From Cyclobacteriaceae bacterium (GTDB taxonomy: Bacteria > Bacteroidota > Bacteroidia > Cytophagales > Cyclobacteriaceae): a stretch of 5,917 nt of DNA. The notes under the pieces are model-generated. The model did not search any database, had not been told where the DNA came from, and saw only the letters and a program-made list of their open reading frames with translations. This document shows positions 1 to 5,917 of the stretch, piece after piece (the first letter of the stretch is position 1; each line of letters opens with the position of its first letter). The position numbers and the translations under genes are program-made. The stretch is from the NCBI GenBank assembly GCA_028279155.1, contig JANQST010000156.1, positions 1 through 5,917 of the forward strand, written 5' to 3'.

Positions 1-140
1 GTGCCTAAATGATCGGTATAAGCTAGTACATTCACGAGTGAATACTCTTGCTCAGTAAGTTGCTGAGCTAAATCATCCAAAGACTTCCTGGCTTCTGGCC
101 TCAACATGAAATGACCATAACCAAAATATTGCGTTTCATA
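1..140 (-). other. OmpA C-terminal (peptidoglycan-binding) domain, truncated by the window
   Basis: Residues 519-564 of the leftmost gene match the first half of an OmpA-like domain: an aromatic beta strand (YFGYGHFMLRPEA), an amphipathic helix (ARKSLDDLAQQL), a second strand (SLVNVLAYTD) and the TD-x-x-G turn. The second half, with the conserved Asn and Arg that complete the diaminopimelate pocket, is outside the window, so binding competence cannot be judged. Confidence 0.85.
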
Positions 141-1694
141 TTTAATTCGGTTCCTACCACCCTGGGCTTGACCGGTACCAAAACCGTCACCAGAAGTCGC
201 AACAAGCGTACTATCAGCCCCGGTTTCTGCTTCAGTATCAATTAAAATTTTGGGTTTAGGCTTATTTCTTTTTACAGGATCAAAAAGATTATAGCCCTGG
301 TAATCTTCGAGTCGGAACGTAACAAGGTCGAGAGAACGAATATCATGAAACTTTGAGACTATTCTTGAATCAATGAGTGATTCTCCTGAAATCAATAGCG
401 AGAGAAATAGCCGTTCATTGTTCAAAGAAAAAGAATACAAATTCAAATTTTCATGATCTTCCCTGTTGGAAGATATGAACCCTACCGTATCAGAAATTGC
501 GAAATAGGTATCATCCAATGTTGAATTGAACGGGGGGCCTAAATTGTAAACTTCTGGTTCAAAAAAGGATTCTCCTTTTGCTGCATAAATATCGTAACCT
601 CCATATCCCACGTGACCATTGCTGGCAAAAAGTAAACATCCAAATGCTGATGAATAATAAGGAGTAATGTCATTATCAGCTGAATTGATCACATCACCCA
701 TATTGATTGCTGGCGTCCAGGATTCCTGCTCTAATCCCTTAAGGCTCATCCATATATCGCTTCCTCCAATACCACCTGGACGGTCCGAACTAAAGAACAA
801 AGTATCTCCAGTAAAGGAAATTGTTGGTTGCTTATTTTCAGTCCCAGGTTCGTTGATGTATTCATTCAAGGGCACTGGATCAGTCCATTGATTATTCACA
901 AGGTAACTAACCATAATACCACAATCTGATCCATTTTCACCTCTACATGTGGAGAAGTAGAATGTCGTGCCATCTTTTGTGAAGGATCCGGAACCTTCTG
1001 ACCATTGAGTGTTTAGATCAATAAACTTTTGATTAGAAGAAGCTATCCGCCATCGTTCATTTCTATTGTGTTCATAGGCAACCAAATCGGGTAGTACGCC
1101 ATCAAACTGGCTACCTTCGTACTGCACACCGGGTAAATTTCTAGTTGAGGCAAAAACCAACTGCTTATTCGATGGGTTAATGATCGCCCCAAAATCATGA
1201 AACCTGGAGTTCACTTCGTCCATCAACGTCACAGAAAATCCTTTGTCCTCCTGTTTTTGTCGTAGTGCCAGCAAGCACCCTTCCTTTTGTTTTCTAGAAG
1301 AGTTTATCAAGTCTGGATCTGCACTTGGAAGAATGATAAGGTTCGAATAAATGGAATCTGCCTCTATGAATCTGCTTTCTAATTTCAACAGGTTTCCATA
1401 ATGGTACAGCGCTCTTGCTTGATAGCTGTTAGCTGTGTCATTTACAGCACCAAGTTCAAGAAACACATTCTTTGCTTCATCATACTTCAATGTCTTATTA
1501 TAGCAAAACCCTAAACGGAATTTTGCTTGATAATTACTTTTATCTATACCTGAAATTTTATCATAAAATTCGATTGCGTCAAGATAGCGGGCAGCATCAT
1601 ATAACTCATCTGCAATCCGGATCAGCTTGGGTACAGATTGGGATGAAACAACCAGTGAAATTGTTAGGAGTATAAATGCCAGGTACGCTCTCAT
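1..1694 (-). CDS. OmpA-family protein with TPR and PD40 beta-propeller (PorE-like), 3' end off the left edge
   Basis: The frame is open from an ATG at 1694 to the window edge: 564 codons with no stop. Residues 1-19 form a signal peptide (MRAYLAFILLTISLVVSSQS). Residues about 22-120 are helical TPR-like repeats, for example the stretch around YDAARYLDAIEFYDKI and its echo near YDEAKNVFLEL. Residues about 165-420 hold at least five PD40/WD40-like blades, seen as FASTRNLPG (181), FSTCRGENGSDCG (247), FSSDRPGGIGGSDIW (301), FASNGHVGYGGYDIY (356) and ISSNREDHENLNLY (407). After a Gly/Thr-rich linker (about 485-515), an OmpA C-terminal domain begins near residue 519 (YFGYGHFMLRPEARKSLDDL) and is cut just after AYTDHLG. 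In that motif the Asp is the expected peptidoglycan-contacting residue. Proteins of this layout sit in the periplasm, and P. gingivalis PorE is a T9SS component. A role anchoring the complex to peptidoglycan is inferred. Unlike many relatives, no lipobox Cys follows the signal peptide and no clear carboxypeptidase-regulatory-like domain is visible. The start lies one base after the upstream stop, which suggests translational coupling. Confidence 0.9.
   Translation of the reverse strand, partial: MRAYLAFILLTISLVVSSQSVPKLIRIADELYDAARYLDAIEFYDKISGIDKSNYQAKFRLGFCYNKTLKYDEAKNVFLELGAVNDTANSYQARALYHYGNLLKLESRFIEADSIYSNLIILPSADPDLINSSRKQKEGCLLALRQKQEDKGFSVTLMDEVNSRFHDFGAIINPSNKQLVFASTRNLPGVQYEGSQFDGVLPDLVAYEHNRNERWRIASSNQKFIDLNTQWSEGSGSFTKDGTTFYFSTCRGENGSDCGIMVSYLVNNQWTDPVPLNEYINEPGTENKQPTISFTGDTLFFSSDRPGGIGGSDIWMSLKGLEQESWTPAINMGDVINSADNDITPYYSSAFGCLLFASNGHVGYGGYDIYAAKGESFFEPEVYNLGPPFNSTLDDTYFAISDTVGFISSNREDHENLNLYSFSLNNERLFLSLLISGESLIDSRIVSKFHDIRSLDLVTFRLEDYQGYNLFDPVKRNKPKPKILIDTEAETGADSTLVATSGDGFGTGQAQGGRNRIKYETQYFGYGHFMLRPEARKSLDDLAQQLTEQEYSLVNVLAYTDHLG
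435..1202 (-). other. PD40/WD40-like beta-propeller region
   Basis: Residues about 165-420 contain recurring F-x-S-x-R/N plus Gly-rich plus D-I-W/Y signatures, the hallmark of PD40 blades. The clearest is FSSDRPGGIGGSDIW. Two cysteines at residues 250 and 257 lie within one blade and could form a short-loop disulfide in the periplasm (inference). Five blades are recognisable by eye. A sixth may be hidden between residues 190 and 235, where the match is weaker. Confidence 0.8.
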
Positions 1695-1698
1695 CTCA
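1694..1698 (-). promoter_or_regulatory. Stop-start junction, 1-base spacing (TGAGATG)
   Basis: On the minus strand the SprF-like gene ends in TGA (1698-1696). One G follows, and then the ATG of the OmpA-family gene (1694). No Shine-Dalgarno-like purine run stands out, as is usual in Bacteroidota. The near-overlap favours translational re-initiation and matched expression of the two gene products. Confidence 0.7.
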
Positions 1699-2733
1699 GA
1701 ATATAGGACTGGATACGTTGCTTAAAGGTTTCGATAAATCGAAATTGTAAGTTAATGAAAACTCATAGGACGGAAGATTGTTTCCAAGCTCTCGATTGAT
1801 GTCGAATGAAGTTGCATTTAGATCCATACTTCCTCCAATTCTCAAATCATTTATTTGAAAACCAGCCAAAACAATGATCGAATCTTGTAAACGATACCAG
1901 GTTCCTACTTGTAACAATAATGCCGCTTTTGCTCTTGGGGAGCTGACAAGCGTAGACATATATAGGCCGGCATTAATTTGTCTGTTTCCATCTGAGTAGA
2001 GTGCATAGCCAGAAGGATGAACATAAATTCTAGGAGCTAATTCAAATTTCGCAGATCCAAAAGCTTTGAAAACACGGTTGATTTCTCCTACACCAAAACC
2101 ATCTTGGTTGACAGTAGGACGATTTAAATTATCAACACTAACTCCAAGCAAGATGCTTTTATCACGTATGTAGTAGTTGTCGTTATCATAAGAGGTAAAA
2201 ATCACTCCAAAATTGAAGGTGGGATAAGTAACTGGAGCAGAACTGATGGTCTCAGAAGCCCTAGTCTGATCATATCCAATAAACCTGCTGAATTGTGAAC
2301 CCCACCTTAGGTCATTATCATTCAACTGGGATTGAACGACTCCACCTTGCAATCCAAACACAACTTGTTGGTTTGTCAATTTGGCTAGCTTGATTGAGTA
2401 GGCACCATTCAATAAAACTTTTTGCGAAGTGTAAATTCCTTCAAATCCACGCCGTTCTCTAAAAAAAGTGATTCCTGCCCCTCCTATCTGAAAATCCTTA
2501 CTTGTCGTGCGTTTGAGCGGGTAAGTAAAAGTTGCCTGCATCAATTCAAGATATGAATCTGATGTTCTATTCCCTGCACGCTTAAAATTGGTGTTAAATG
2601 TCATCGTTGGAATCGTTCCTGTAAAAGCAGGGTTAAGCACAGATGTACTCGCAAAATATTGAGAAAACTGACCCTCTTGAGCTGTGCTCAAATGAACAGA
2701 GATAACGGCGAGTATGGTGAGTATACGTTTCAT
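1696..2733 (-). CDS. PorP/SprF family type IX secretion outer-membrane protein
   Basis: This is a 345-residue protein with a signal peptide (MKRILTILAVISVHLSTA, cut before QEG). The family hallmark QFSQYFASTSVLNPAFTG follows directly at residues 22-39. The rest alternates polar and hydrophobic residues in beta-strand fashion with Gly/aromatic turns, for example FGLQGGVV and INAGLYMS. It ends in a strand of the type SYEFSLTYNFDL, typical of an outer-membrane barrel. Length (about 300-350) is normal for the family. In Flavobacterium johnsoniae SprF is needed for secretion and surface attachment of SprB, a type B CTD protein. The product of the gene immediately upstream, which also carries a type B CTD, is therefore the likely client (inference from family and neighbourhood). 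The ATG lies 5 bases after the upstream stop. The family assignment is firm. The exact client is not shown by the sequence. Confidence 0.93.
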   Translation of the reverse strand: MKRILTILAVISVHLSTAQEGQFSQYFASTSVLNPAFTGTIPTMTFNTNFKRAGNRTSDSYLELMQATFTYPLKRTTSKDFQIGGAGITFFRERRGFEGIYTSQKVLLNGAYSIKLAKLTNQQVVFGLQGGVVQSQLNDNDLRWGSQFSRFIGYDQTRASETISSAPVTYPTFNFGVIFTSYDNDNYYIRDKSILLGVSVDNLNRPTVNQDGFGVGEINRVFKAFGSAKFELAPRIYVHPSGYALYSDGNRQINAGLYMSTLVSSPRAKAALLLQVGTWYRLQDSIIVLAGFQINDLRIGGSMDLNATSFDINRELGNNLPSYEFSLTYNFDLSKPLSNVSSPIF

Positions 2734-2738
2734 TTGGT
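2734..2738 (-). other. 5-base intergenic junction, CTD protein to SprF-like gene
   Basis: On the minus strand the cargo gene ends in TAG (2741-2739), followed by ACCAA and then the SprF-like ATG. There is no room for a separate promoter or terminator, so the cargo and its presumed secretion partner are co-transcribed. Confidence 0.75.
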
Positions 2739-3968
2739 CTATCTAACTAAAAGGACAGCTCCTGATTGGGTAAATCTATCGGTAGATGATACGAGGACAA
2801 TGTTATAATAAAATACGCCACTTTGGGCTTGCTGACCAGATGGCAAAGTACCATCCCACCCAAAAAGGGAAAGATCAAGATTGTCTCCAGATTGCGACAC
2901 AGAATAGACCTCCTGGTTCAGTGAATTAAATACTGAAATAGAAACTGTTGTGATTATATCTCCGGAAAGAAAGGGTCGGAATGTTTGGTTCTCCATTTGA
3001 TTTCCGGCCGGAGCAAATGAGTTCGGAACATAAAATTCAATATCATCAACTACAGGGATCCAGCCAAGTGCCAATCGGACTGGTTGCTCACTGATTGCAA
3101 TCAGATTCTCCACGGTTATCGTTCCAGCTGAAGGTGGTAGATCAGCAGCCCTAAAATTCAACGCTGGATCCTCAGCACTCAAAAGTACCCGATACAGAGA
3201 ATCACCATCCACCAAGGCCAATACAGCCGGTTGATAAACATCCGCATTGATAAGTTCAATGTTTTGAGTATTAAGATTCACTCCGGAAAAGTCGACTGTT
3301 AATTGTCCATCGGATCCATTTCCAATCGAGGTAATTACCCACTCAACTTCTTCAGAAATCGCTTGAATATCCGCATCAGTTCTGACATCTGTAAAATCTG
3401 GTTGTGCTATTTCCACCCTGAAAACAGACCCGGCGGTAGTACCTGAAAGTGTAATGTAATTAGGTGATCCATTGACACCCATTGGAAAGGTCACCGCTTG
3501 CCCTGTAGACAAGCCAACTAATTTACCTTCGACAAATCCCTGGCCATTTCCATCTGAACTACCACTTACCAAGAGATCCAGTTCGTCTTCTGCTTGAACA
3601 ACTCCATTCGTAACATCAAGCATTCCTGACACAACAACTCGATCCGTTTGCAGCAACACATTGGAATTTCCAGCTTTATCGACTACCATATTCGTCACAT
3701 CTAGCGTATCACCAAGTAGGTTTTGATCACCATCACCAACAAACCTTAGACTTCCAACACTTCGATTTAAAACAAAATCAAGATCACTGTAACTTATGAT
3801 TTCCCCATTGTTTGTGACAGTTCCATTCAAAGTAGTATTTCCACCAAAGTAGAAACTGGCCTGATTTCCTAGCCATAGTGAGGCGTTACCACCGAGGTTG
3901 GTAGTTTGGGACCATGTTTCTAGAGAAACTAGAAATAAAACGGCTATTAATATTTTTTTAATTGTCAT
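2739..3968 (-). CDS. Secreted beta-rich protein with type B (gliding-motility-type) T9SS C-terminal domain
   Basis: This is a 409-residue exported protein. Residues 1-20 are a Sec signal peptide (MTIKKILIAVLFLVSLETWS, then Q). Residues about 25-135 are rich in Asn, Gly and Val with short repeats such as LNGTVTNNGEI, LRFVGDGDQNL and LDVTNGVV. This pattern is common in Bacteroidota surface proteins and suggests a solenoid or beta-helical stalk. Residues about 145-185 show the familiar TFPMGVNGSPNYITLSG element. Residues about 205-300 are another beta-sandwich-like stretch without a recognised name. Residues about 310-409 form the sorting domain: YVPNSFAPAGN, VSISVFNSLNQEVYSV, GWDGTLPSGQ, SGVFYYNIVL, ending in the canonical LLVR. 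This domain type directs secretion through the T9SS with help from an SprF-like partner, which is encoded 5 bases downstream. It is short for an adhesin of this class, so it may be an anchor or base component rather than a long filament (inference). The ligand is unknown. Confidence 0.88.
   Translation of the reverse strand: MTIKKILIAVLFLVSLETWSQTTNLGGNASLWLGNQASFYFGGNTTLNGTVTNNGEIISYSDLDFVLNRSVGSLRFVGDGDQNLLGDTLDVTNMVVDKAGNSNVLLQTDRVVVSGMLDVTNGVVQAEDELDLLVSGSSDGNGQGFVEGKLVGLSTGQAVTFPMGVNGSPNYITLSGTTAGSVFRVEIAQPDFTDVRTDADIQAISEEVEWVITSIGNGSDGQLTVDFSGVNLNTQNIELINADVYQPAVLALVDGDSLYRVLLSAEDPALNFRAADLPPSAGTITVENLIAISEQPVRLALGWIPVVDDIEFYVPNSFAPAGNQMENQTFRPFLSGDIITTVSISVFNSLNQEVYSVSQSGDNLDLSLFGWDGTLPSGQQAQSGVFYYNIVLVSSTDRFTQSGAVLLVR
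2742..3041 (-). other. Type B C-terminal sorting domain (CHU_C / gliding-motility-associated), divergent
   Basis: Residues 310-409 carry the ordered landmarks of the domain: PNSF-x-P, an NQTFRPF strand, an I-x-V-F-N strand, the invariant GWDGT, G-V-F-Y-Y and a terminal L-V-R. Two usual motifs are altered. The N-G-D-G-x-N-D loop reads AGNQMENQ and the N-R-W-G segment reads NSLNQ. The overall order and the C-terminal position make the assignment secure despite the substitutions. Confidence 0.82.
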
Positions 3969-3987
3969 CTTTAATAATTGCCTATTA
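3969..3987 (-). other. 16-base junction with tandem in-frame stops (TAA TAG)
   Basis: The tail-fibre-like gene ends AAC TAA TAG, two stops in a row. An AT-rich leader (GGCAATTATTAAAG) then runs directly into the next ATG at 3968. A-rich sequence just before the start is typical for Bacteroidota translation initiation, and no Shine-Dalgarno core is present. The gap is too short for a terminator hairpin, so read-through into the CTD protein gene is expected. Confidence 0.65.
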
Positions 3988-5917
3988 GTTACTTGCTGCA
4001 GATGTGACCATCCATAATTGTGTATCCACTTGAACGAGCGTTACAGATGCATCCTGCCCACCACCTCCGCTTCCACTGATATTGATGGATGTTGCTAGCG
4101 GGTTCCCTTGATACCGGATATTAGCACCACCAGATGTATCTATTGCAAATGATCCATTATCTGCCGTAGAAACAATAATCTCTCGCCCAATTGTATTTGT
4201 GGTAGTTGCATCTGGGAGAATGACATTAGTACCTGTCGCACCACTCTGAATGTGGATGATATGATCGTTCTGACCTGACACTCCAATATTATATGTGCCG
4301 AAAGCTCCAGAAAGAGTCGTTACAGAATTATACTGAGCTCCTCCACTTGTGTTGGTGTTCATCTCTCTCCAGTTCGTTCCATCATAAATTAAATGGATGG
4401 TTTGGCCATTCGTTAAAAACCTTGCTCTATTATTTGTTAATTCCACATTAAACCCACCATTATCTCTATCAAGTATAACAACTCCATCAACTCGAGACTC
4501 AAGTATAACTTCCTGACCGTTTGTACCTGTGGTAATGTTAGTATAGGCGCCTGGTGCAGTAATTGGAATGTACCTGATATCTGCGGAGATTGGAGCTACT
4601 GCTGCAATCGGAGCCCCTTCAGGAGTAATGATATTTCCATTGAGGGTCAGATTTGCCACAATATTTGCATCCCCGTTTACGTCCAATGTACTTCCTGGCG
4701 TTGGTGTACCTATCCCAACGTTTCCATCACCGTCTATTCTCATTTGCTCTGTTAGCGTACTTGAGCCGCCAGTATTGGCAACATTGAAAATCATTGCCGA
4801 TCCAAAATTGTTAACTGTACCCCAGTTTTCAGTAGCTTCTATTATTATTGAAGCACTTGTACTACTACCTCCTGAAGCATTTTGTCCCCTAAAAAACATG
4901 CGTCCAAAATCCTGACCATTGGTAAGTCCTCCTGCCTGACCTCTATACATGTATAGTTCCGAGGCACCAGTATTTGATTGAAGACCTAAACGTGCACTGT
5001 TATTTTCGGAGGTGACAAGGAATTGATAGTTGTTAGGACCCGCCTCTAAGTCAATAGGTACATTAGCTGATCCGATTTGGAAATTGAAGTTGTCCTGAAA
5101 TGTTTCTTTTCTAAAAGTCAATGGATTCCATGAACCACCGCCCACAGCTGTATAACCTTCAAAAACGTTCGTTGTAGAATTATATCTAACCATTCCATTG
5201 ACAGGTGTACCAGGTCGCTGACCTGTTGTTCCTGCATGGACAGTCAAGGCGCCAGTTGCGAACATGTCTATGTTCCCATCCTGCTGAATTGCCATCTGAG
5301 TTACAGGTGCATTTGTTCCATCAGGAGTGGTGTTAAATAACATCCTTGTTCCATACGTATTCAATGCCCATGTCTGAGTTGCCTCCGCCACAATTCTAGC
5401 TCCAGGGGCATAACTGGTTACTCCACCATAGTTTGAGATAAACTGAAGTTCTCCCATTGTTTCACCGATCCCAATAGCAGTTGGCACCGATACTGTTCCA
5501 TTGCTATGCGTCAAATTCACTTGAGAAGGGGCTGAAGCTGACAATACATCCAATCTTGCTTGAGAAGATTCACCCCTTACTGTGAGTGCATTGTTTTCTA
5601 AACGCATCATTTCTGAAGTAGCTGTACCTCCTGCTGCGGTAGCTTGAAAAGATAGTGCAGCACCTCTTGCAATACCAGTCCATGCTTCAGTCGTAACTCC
5701 TCTAATAGACGCTTGATTGTTATATGCGCTACCATCGTAACCAATGAACCCCAGATCTCCAATGACTTGATCTGTGGCAAGTGCTGCAGCTCCACCGCTT
5801 TCCGTACCTTGGGCTCTTATCATAGCAAGCTGAGCTCTGCTTTGAAAGGAAAGTGCGCTGAGTGTAGCCTGTCCCGGGGAGGCACCATCCACAACCACTC
5901 CTAGCTGTGCATCTCCC
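3985..5917 (-). CDS. Tail-fibre-like repetitive surface protein, 5' end off the right edge
   Basis: The frame is open at the right edge: codons upstream of the GTG at 5898 read GDAQLG with no stop. That GTG is therefore not the real start, and at least 643 residues are missing their N-terminus and any signal peptide. Residues below are counted from that GTG. Three copies of a module of about 100 residues occur, with cores at 47-109, 149-212 and 332-396. Each runs from G-x-L/M-x-F through an E-A/x-W motif and G-x-x-M-x-F to M-R-I-x-x-D-G-N. The last ends in DGNVGIGTPTPGSTLDVNG, a motif widespread in phage tail fibres and Bacteroidota surface fibres. Residues 223-260 carry GTTGQRPGTPVNGMVRYNST and FEGY...W, another tail-fibre signature. 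Two beta domains follow (437-516 ending LIYDGTNWREM, and 533-634 ending VDTQLWMVTS). No T9SS sorting domain and no S74 peptidase/chaperone is seen at the C-terminus. A trimeric adhesive fibre is the best guess. Its partner, export route and receptor are unknown. Confidence 0.8.
   Translation of the reverse strand, partial: GDAQLGVVVDGASPGQATLSALSFQSRAQLAMIRAQGTESGGAAALATDQVIGDLGFIGYDGSAYNNQASIRGVTTEAWTGIARGAALSFQATAAGGTATSEMMRLENNALTVRGESSQARLDVLSASAPSQVNLTHSNGTVSVPTAIGIGETMGELQFISNYGGVTSYAPGARIVAEATQTWALNTYGTRMLFNTTPDGTNAPVTQMAIQQDGNIDMFATGALTVHAGTTGQRPGTPVNGMVRYNSTTNVFEGYTAVGGGSWNPLTFRKETFQDNFNFQIGSANVPIDLEAGPNNYQFLVTSENNSARLGLQSNTGASELYMYRGQAGGLTNGQDFGRMFFRGQNASGGSSTSASIIIEATENWGTVNNFGSAMIFNVANTGGSSTLTEQMRIDGDGNVGIGTPTPGSTLDVNGDANIVANLTLNGNIITPEGAPIAAVAPISADIRYIPITAPGAYTNITTGTNGQEVILESRVDGVVILDRDNGGFNVELTNNRARFLTNGQTIHLIYDGTNWREMNTNTSGGAQYNSVTTLSGAFGTYNIGVSGQNDHIIHIQSGATGTNVILPDATTTNTIGREIIVSTADNGSFAIDTSGGANIRYQGNPLATSINISGSGGGGQDASVTLVQVDTQLWMVTSAASN
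3997..4302 (-). repeat. C-terminal beta domain, copy 2
   Basis: Residues 533-634: GTYNIGVSGQNDHIIHI, GTNVILPDATTTNTIGREII, VSTADNGSFAIDTSGG, then a Gly-rich loop and VTLVQVDTQLWMVTS. V-x-L, D-N-G and the terminal W recur at similar spacing to the preceding domain, with an inserted Ser/Gly loop. The protein ends only three residues later, so this domain is its C-terminal cap. Confidence 0.5.
4351..4590 (-). repeat. C-terminal beta domain, copy 1
   Basis: Residues 437-516: YIPITAPGAYTNITTG, GQEVILES, VVILDRDNGGFNVEL, then TNGQTIHLIYDGTNWREM. The order is a V-x-L strand, a D-N-G-G turn, then a final strand ending in an aromatic-rich W. It resembles the domain at 3997-4302 and may be a duplicate. 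No enzymatic motif is visible. Confidence 0.5.
4711..4905 (-). repeat. Fibre module copy C with VGIGT-type end (protein-level repeat)
   Basis: Residues 332-396 read GRMFFRGQNASGG, then ASIIIEATENWG, FGSAMIFNVANTGG, and EQMRIDGDGNVGI, followed by GTPTPGSTLDVNG. This is the copy closest to the widespread phage and Bacteroidota fibre consensus, and it identifies the weaker copies A and B. Confidence 0.8.
5119..5232 (-). other. QRP...GMVRYNS...FEGY tail-fibre motif in mid-protein
   Basis: Residues 223-260 hold GTTGQRPGTPVNGMVRYNST, then NVFEGY and a Gly-rich turn ending SWNPL. In tail-fibre-like proteins this element commonly lies near the end of a fibre segment. Here it is followed by a further full module and two beta domains, so it marks a boundary between two fibre segments. 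Confidence 0.65.
5263..5454 (-). repeat. Fibre module copy B (protein-level repeat)
   Basis: Residues 149-212 read GELQFISNYGG, then ARIVAEATQTW, YGTRMLFNTTPDGT, and MAIQQDGNIDM. The Trp and the M-x-F strand fall at the same offsets as in copies A and C. The lead-in at 113-146 parallels that of copy A. Confidence 0.75.
5572..5760 (-). repeat. Fibre module copy A (protein-level repeat)
   Basis: Residues 47-109 (from the GTG at 5898) read GDLGFIGYDGSAYNNQASIR, then EAWTG, GAALSF, a Gly/Ala/Thr-rich turn, and MMRLENNALTVRG. The spacing of G-x-L-x-F-x-G, A-x-I, E-A-W, L-x-F and M-x-L matches copies B and C. The lead-in strand region extends to the window edge. Confidence 0.75.

Noticed and set aside
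667..891. Plus-strand open frame of 74 codons
   Set aside because: It lies wholly inside the PD40 region of the OmpA-family gene on the minus strand, has no family resemblance and no upstream initiation signal.
1472..1675. Plus-strand open frame of 67 codons
   Set aside because: It is antisense to the TPR and signal-peptide region of the OmpA-family gene, and its composition looks like a reverse-strand shadow.
3969..3984. Promoter between the fibre-like gene and the CTD protein gene
   Set aside because: Only 16 bases are available, and no TAnnTTTG-type Bacteroidota promoter motif was seen in the gap or just upstream.
4568..4915. Plus-strand open frame of 115 codons
   Set aside because: It is antisense to fibre module C and the start of the C-terminal domains. 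The Gly/Thr-rich coding there creates long antisense frames, and no domain is recognisable.
5607..5795. Minus-strand open frame of 62 codons in another frame
   Set aside because: It overlaps fibre module A, which has clear family signatures in the main frame.
5896..5898. GTG as the true start of the fibre-like protein
   Set aside because: The frame stays open upstream to the window edge, and no signal peptide follows the GTG. The gene is cut by the window.
5713..5904. Plus-strand open frame of 63 codons
   Set aside because: It is antisense to the fibre protein near the right edge, with no support beyond being open.
3985..5917. Prophage tail-fibre gene
   Set aside because: The repeats resemble phage fibres, but no other phage structural, lysis or integrase gene is present and the downstream genes are T9SS-linked. 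A cellular surface protein is more likely, though the region to the right is unseen.

Overview
The window looks like a chromosomal segment from a member of the Bacteroidota, probably a gliding or surface-adhesive lineage such as Cytophagales or a relative. The grounds are family content rather than base composition. It holds a PorP/SprF-family outer-membrane protein, a secreted protein with a gliding-motility-type (type B) C-terminal sorting domain, and an OmpA-family protein with TPR repeats and a PD40 beta-propeller. This is the signature of type IX secretion system (T9SS) loci, which are essentially confined to this phylum. The genus cannot be named from the sequence.

Everything is coded on the minus strand, with almost no non-coding DNA. 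In order of transcription (right to left): (1) 5917-3985, a repetitive tail-fibre-like surface protein, cut by the right edge so its true start is not in the window; (2) 3968-2739, a 409-residue exported protein with a beta-rich stalk and a divergent type B C-terminal domain; (3) 2733-1696, a 345-residue PorP/SprF-family protein; (4) 1694-1, the first 564 codons of a TPR/PD40/OmpA protein resembling PorE, cut by the left edge inside its OmpA domain. The gaps between genes are 16, 5 and 1 bases, so the four almost certainly form one operon with its promoter to the right of the window and its terminator to the left.

The genes fit together as a dedicated secretion and display unit. By analogy with SprB/SprF of Flavobacterium johnsoniae, the SprF-like protein would serve the adjacent type B CTD cargo. 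The OmpA-family protein could link the outer-membrane complex to peptidoglycan. The tail-fibre-like protein is the odd member. It has a repeated, trimeric-fibre-like architecture but shows neither a T9SS sorting domain nor a C-terminal S74-type chaperone. How it is exported, and whether it is displayed together with the cargo protein, is the most interesting open question here. No RNA genes, mobile elements, CRISPR arrays or intergenic stretches over 16 bases were seen.
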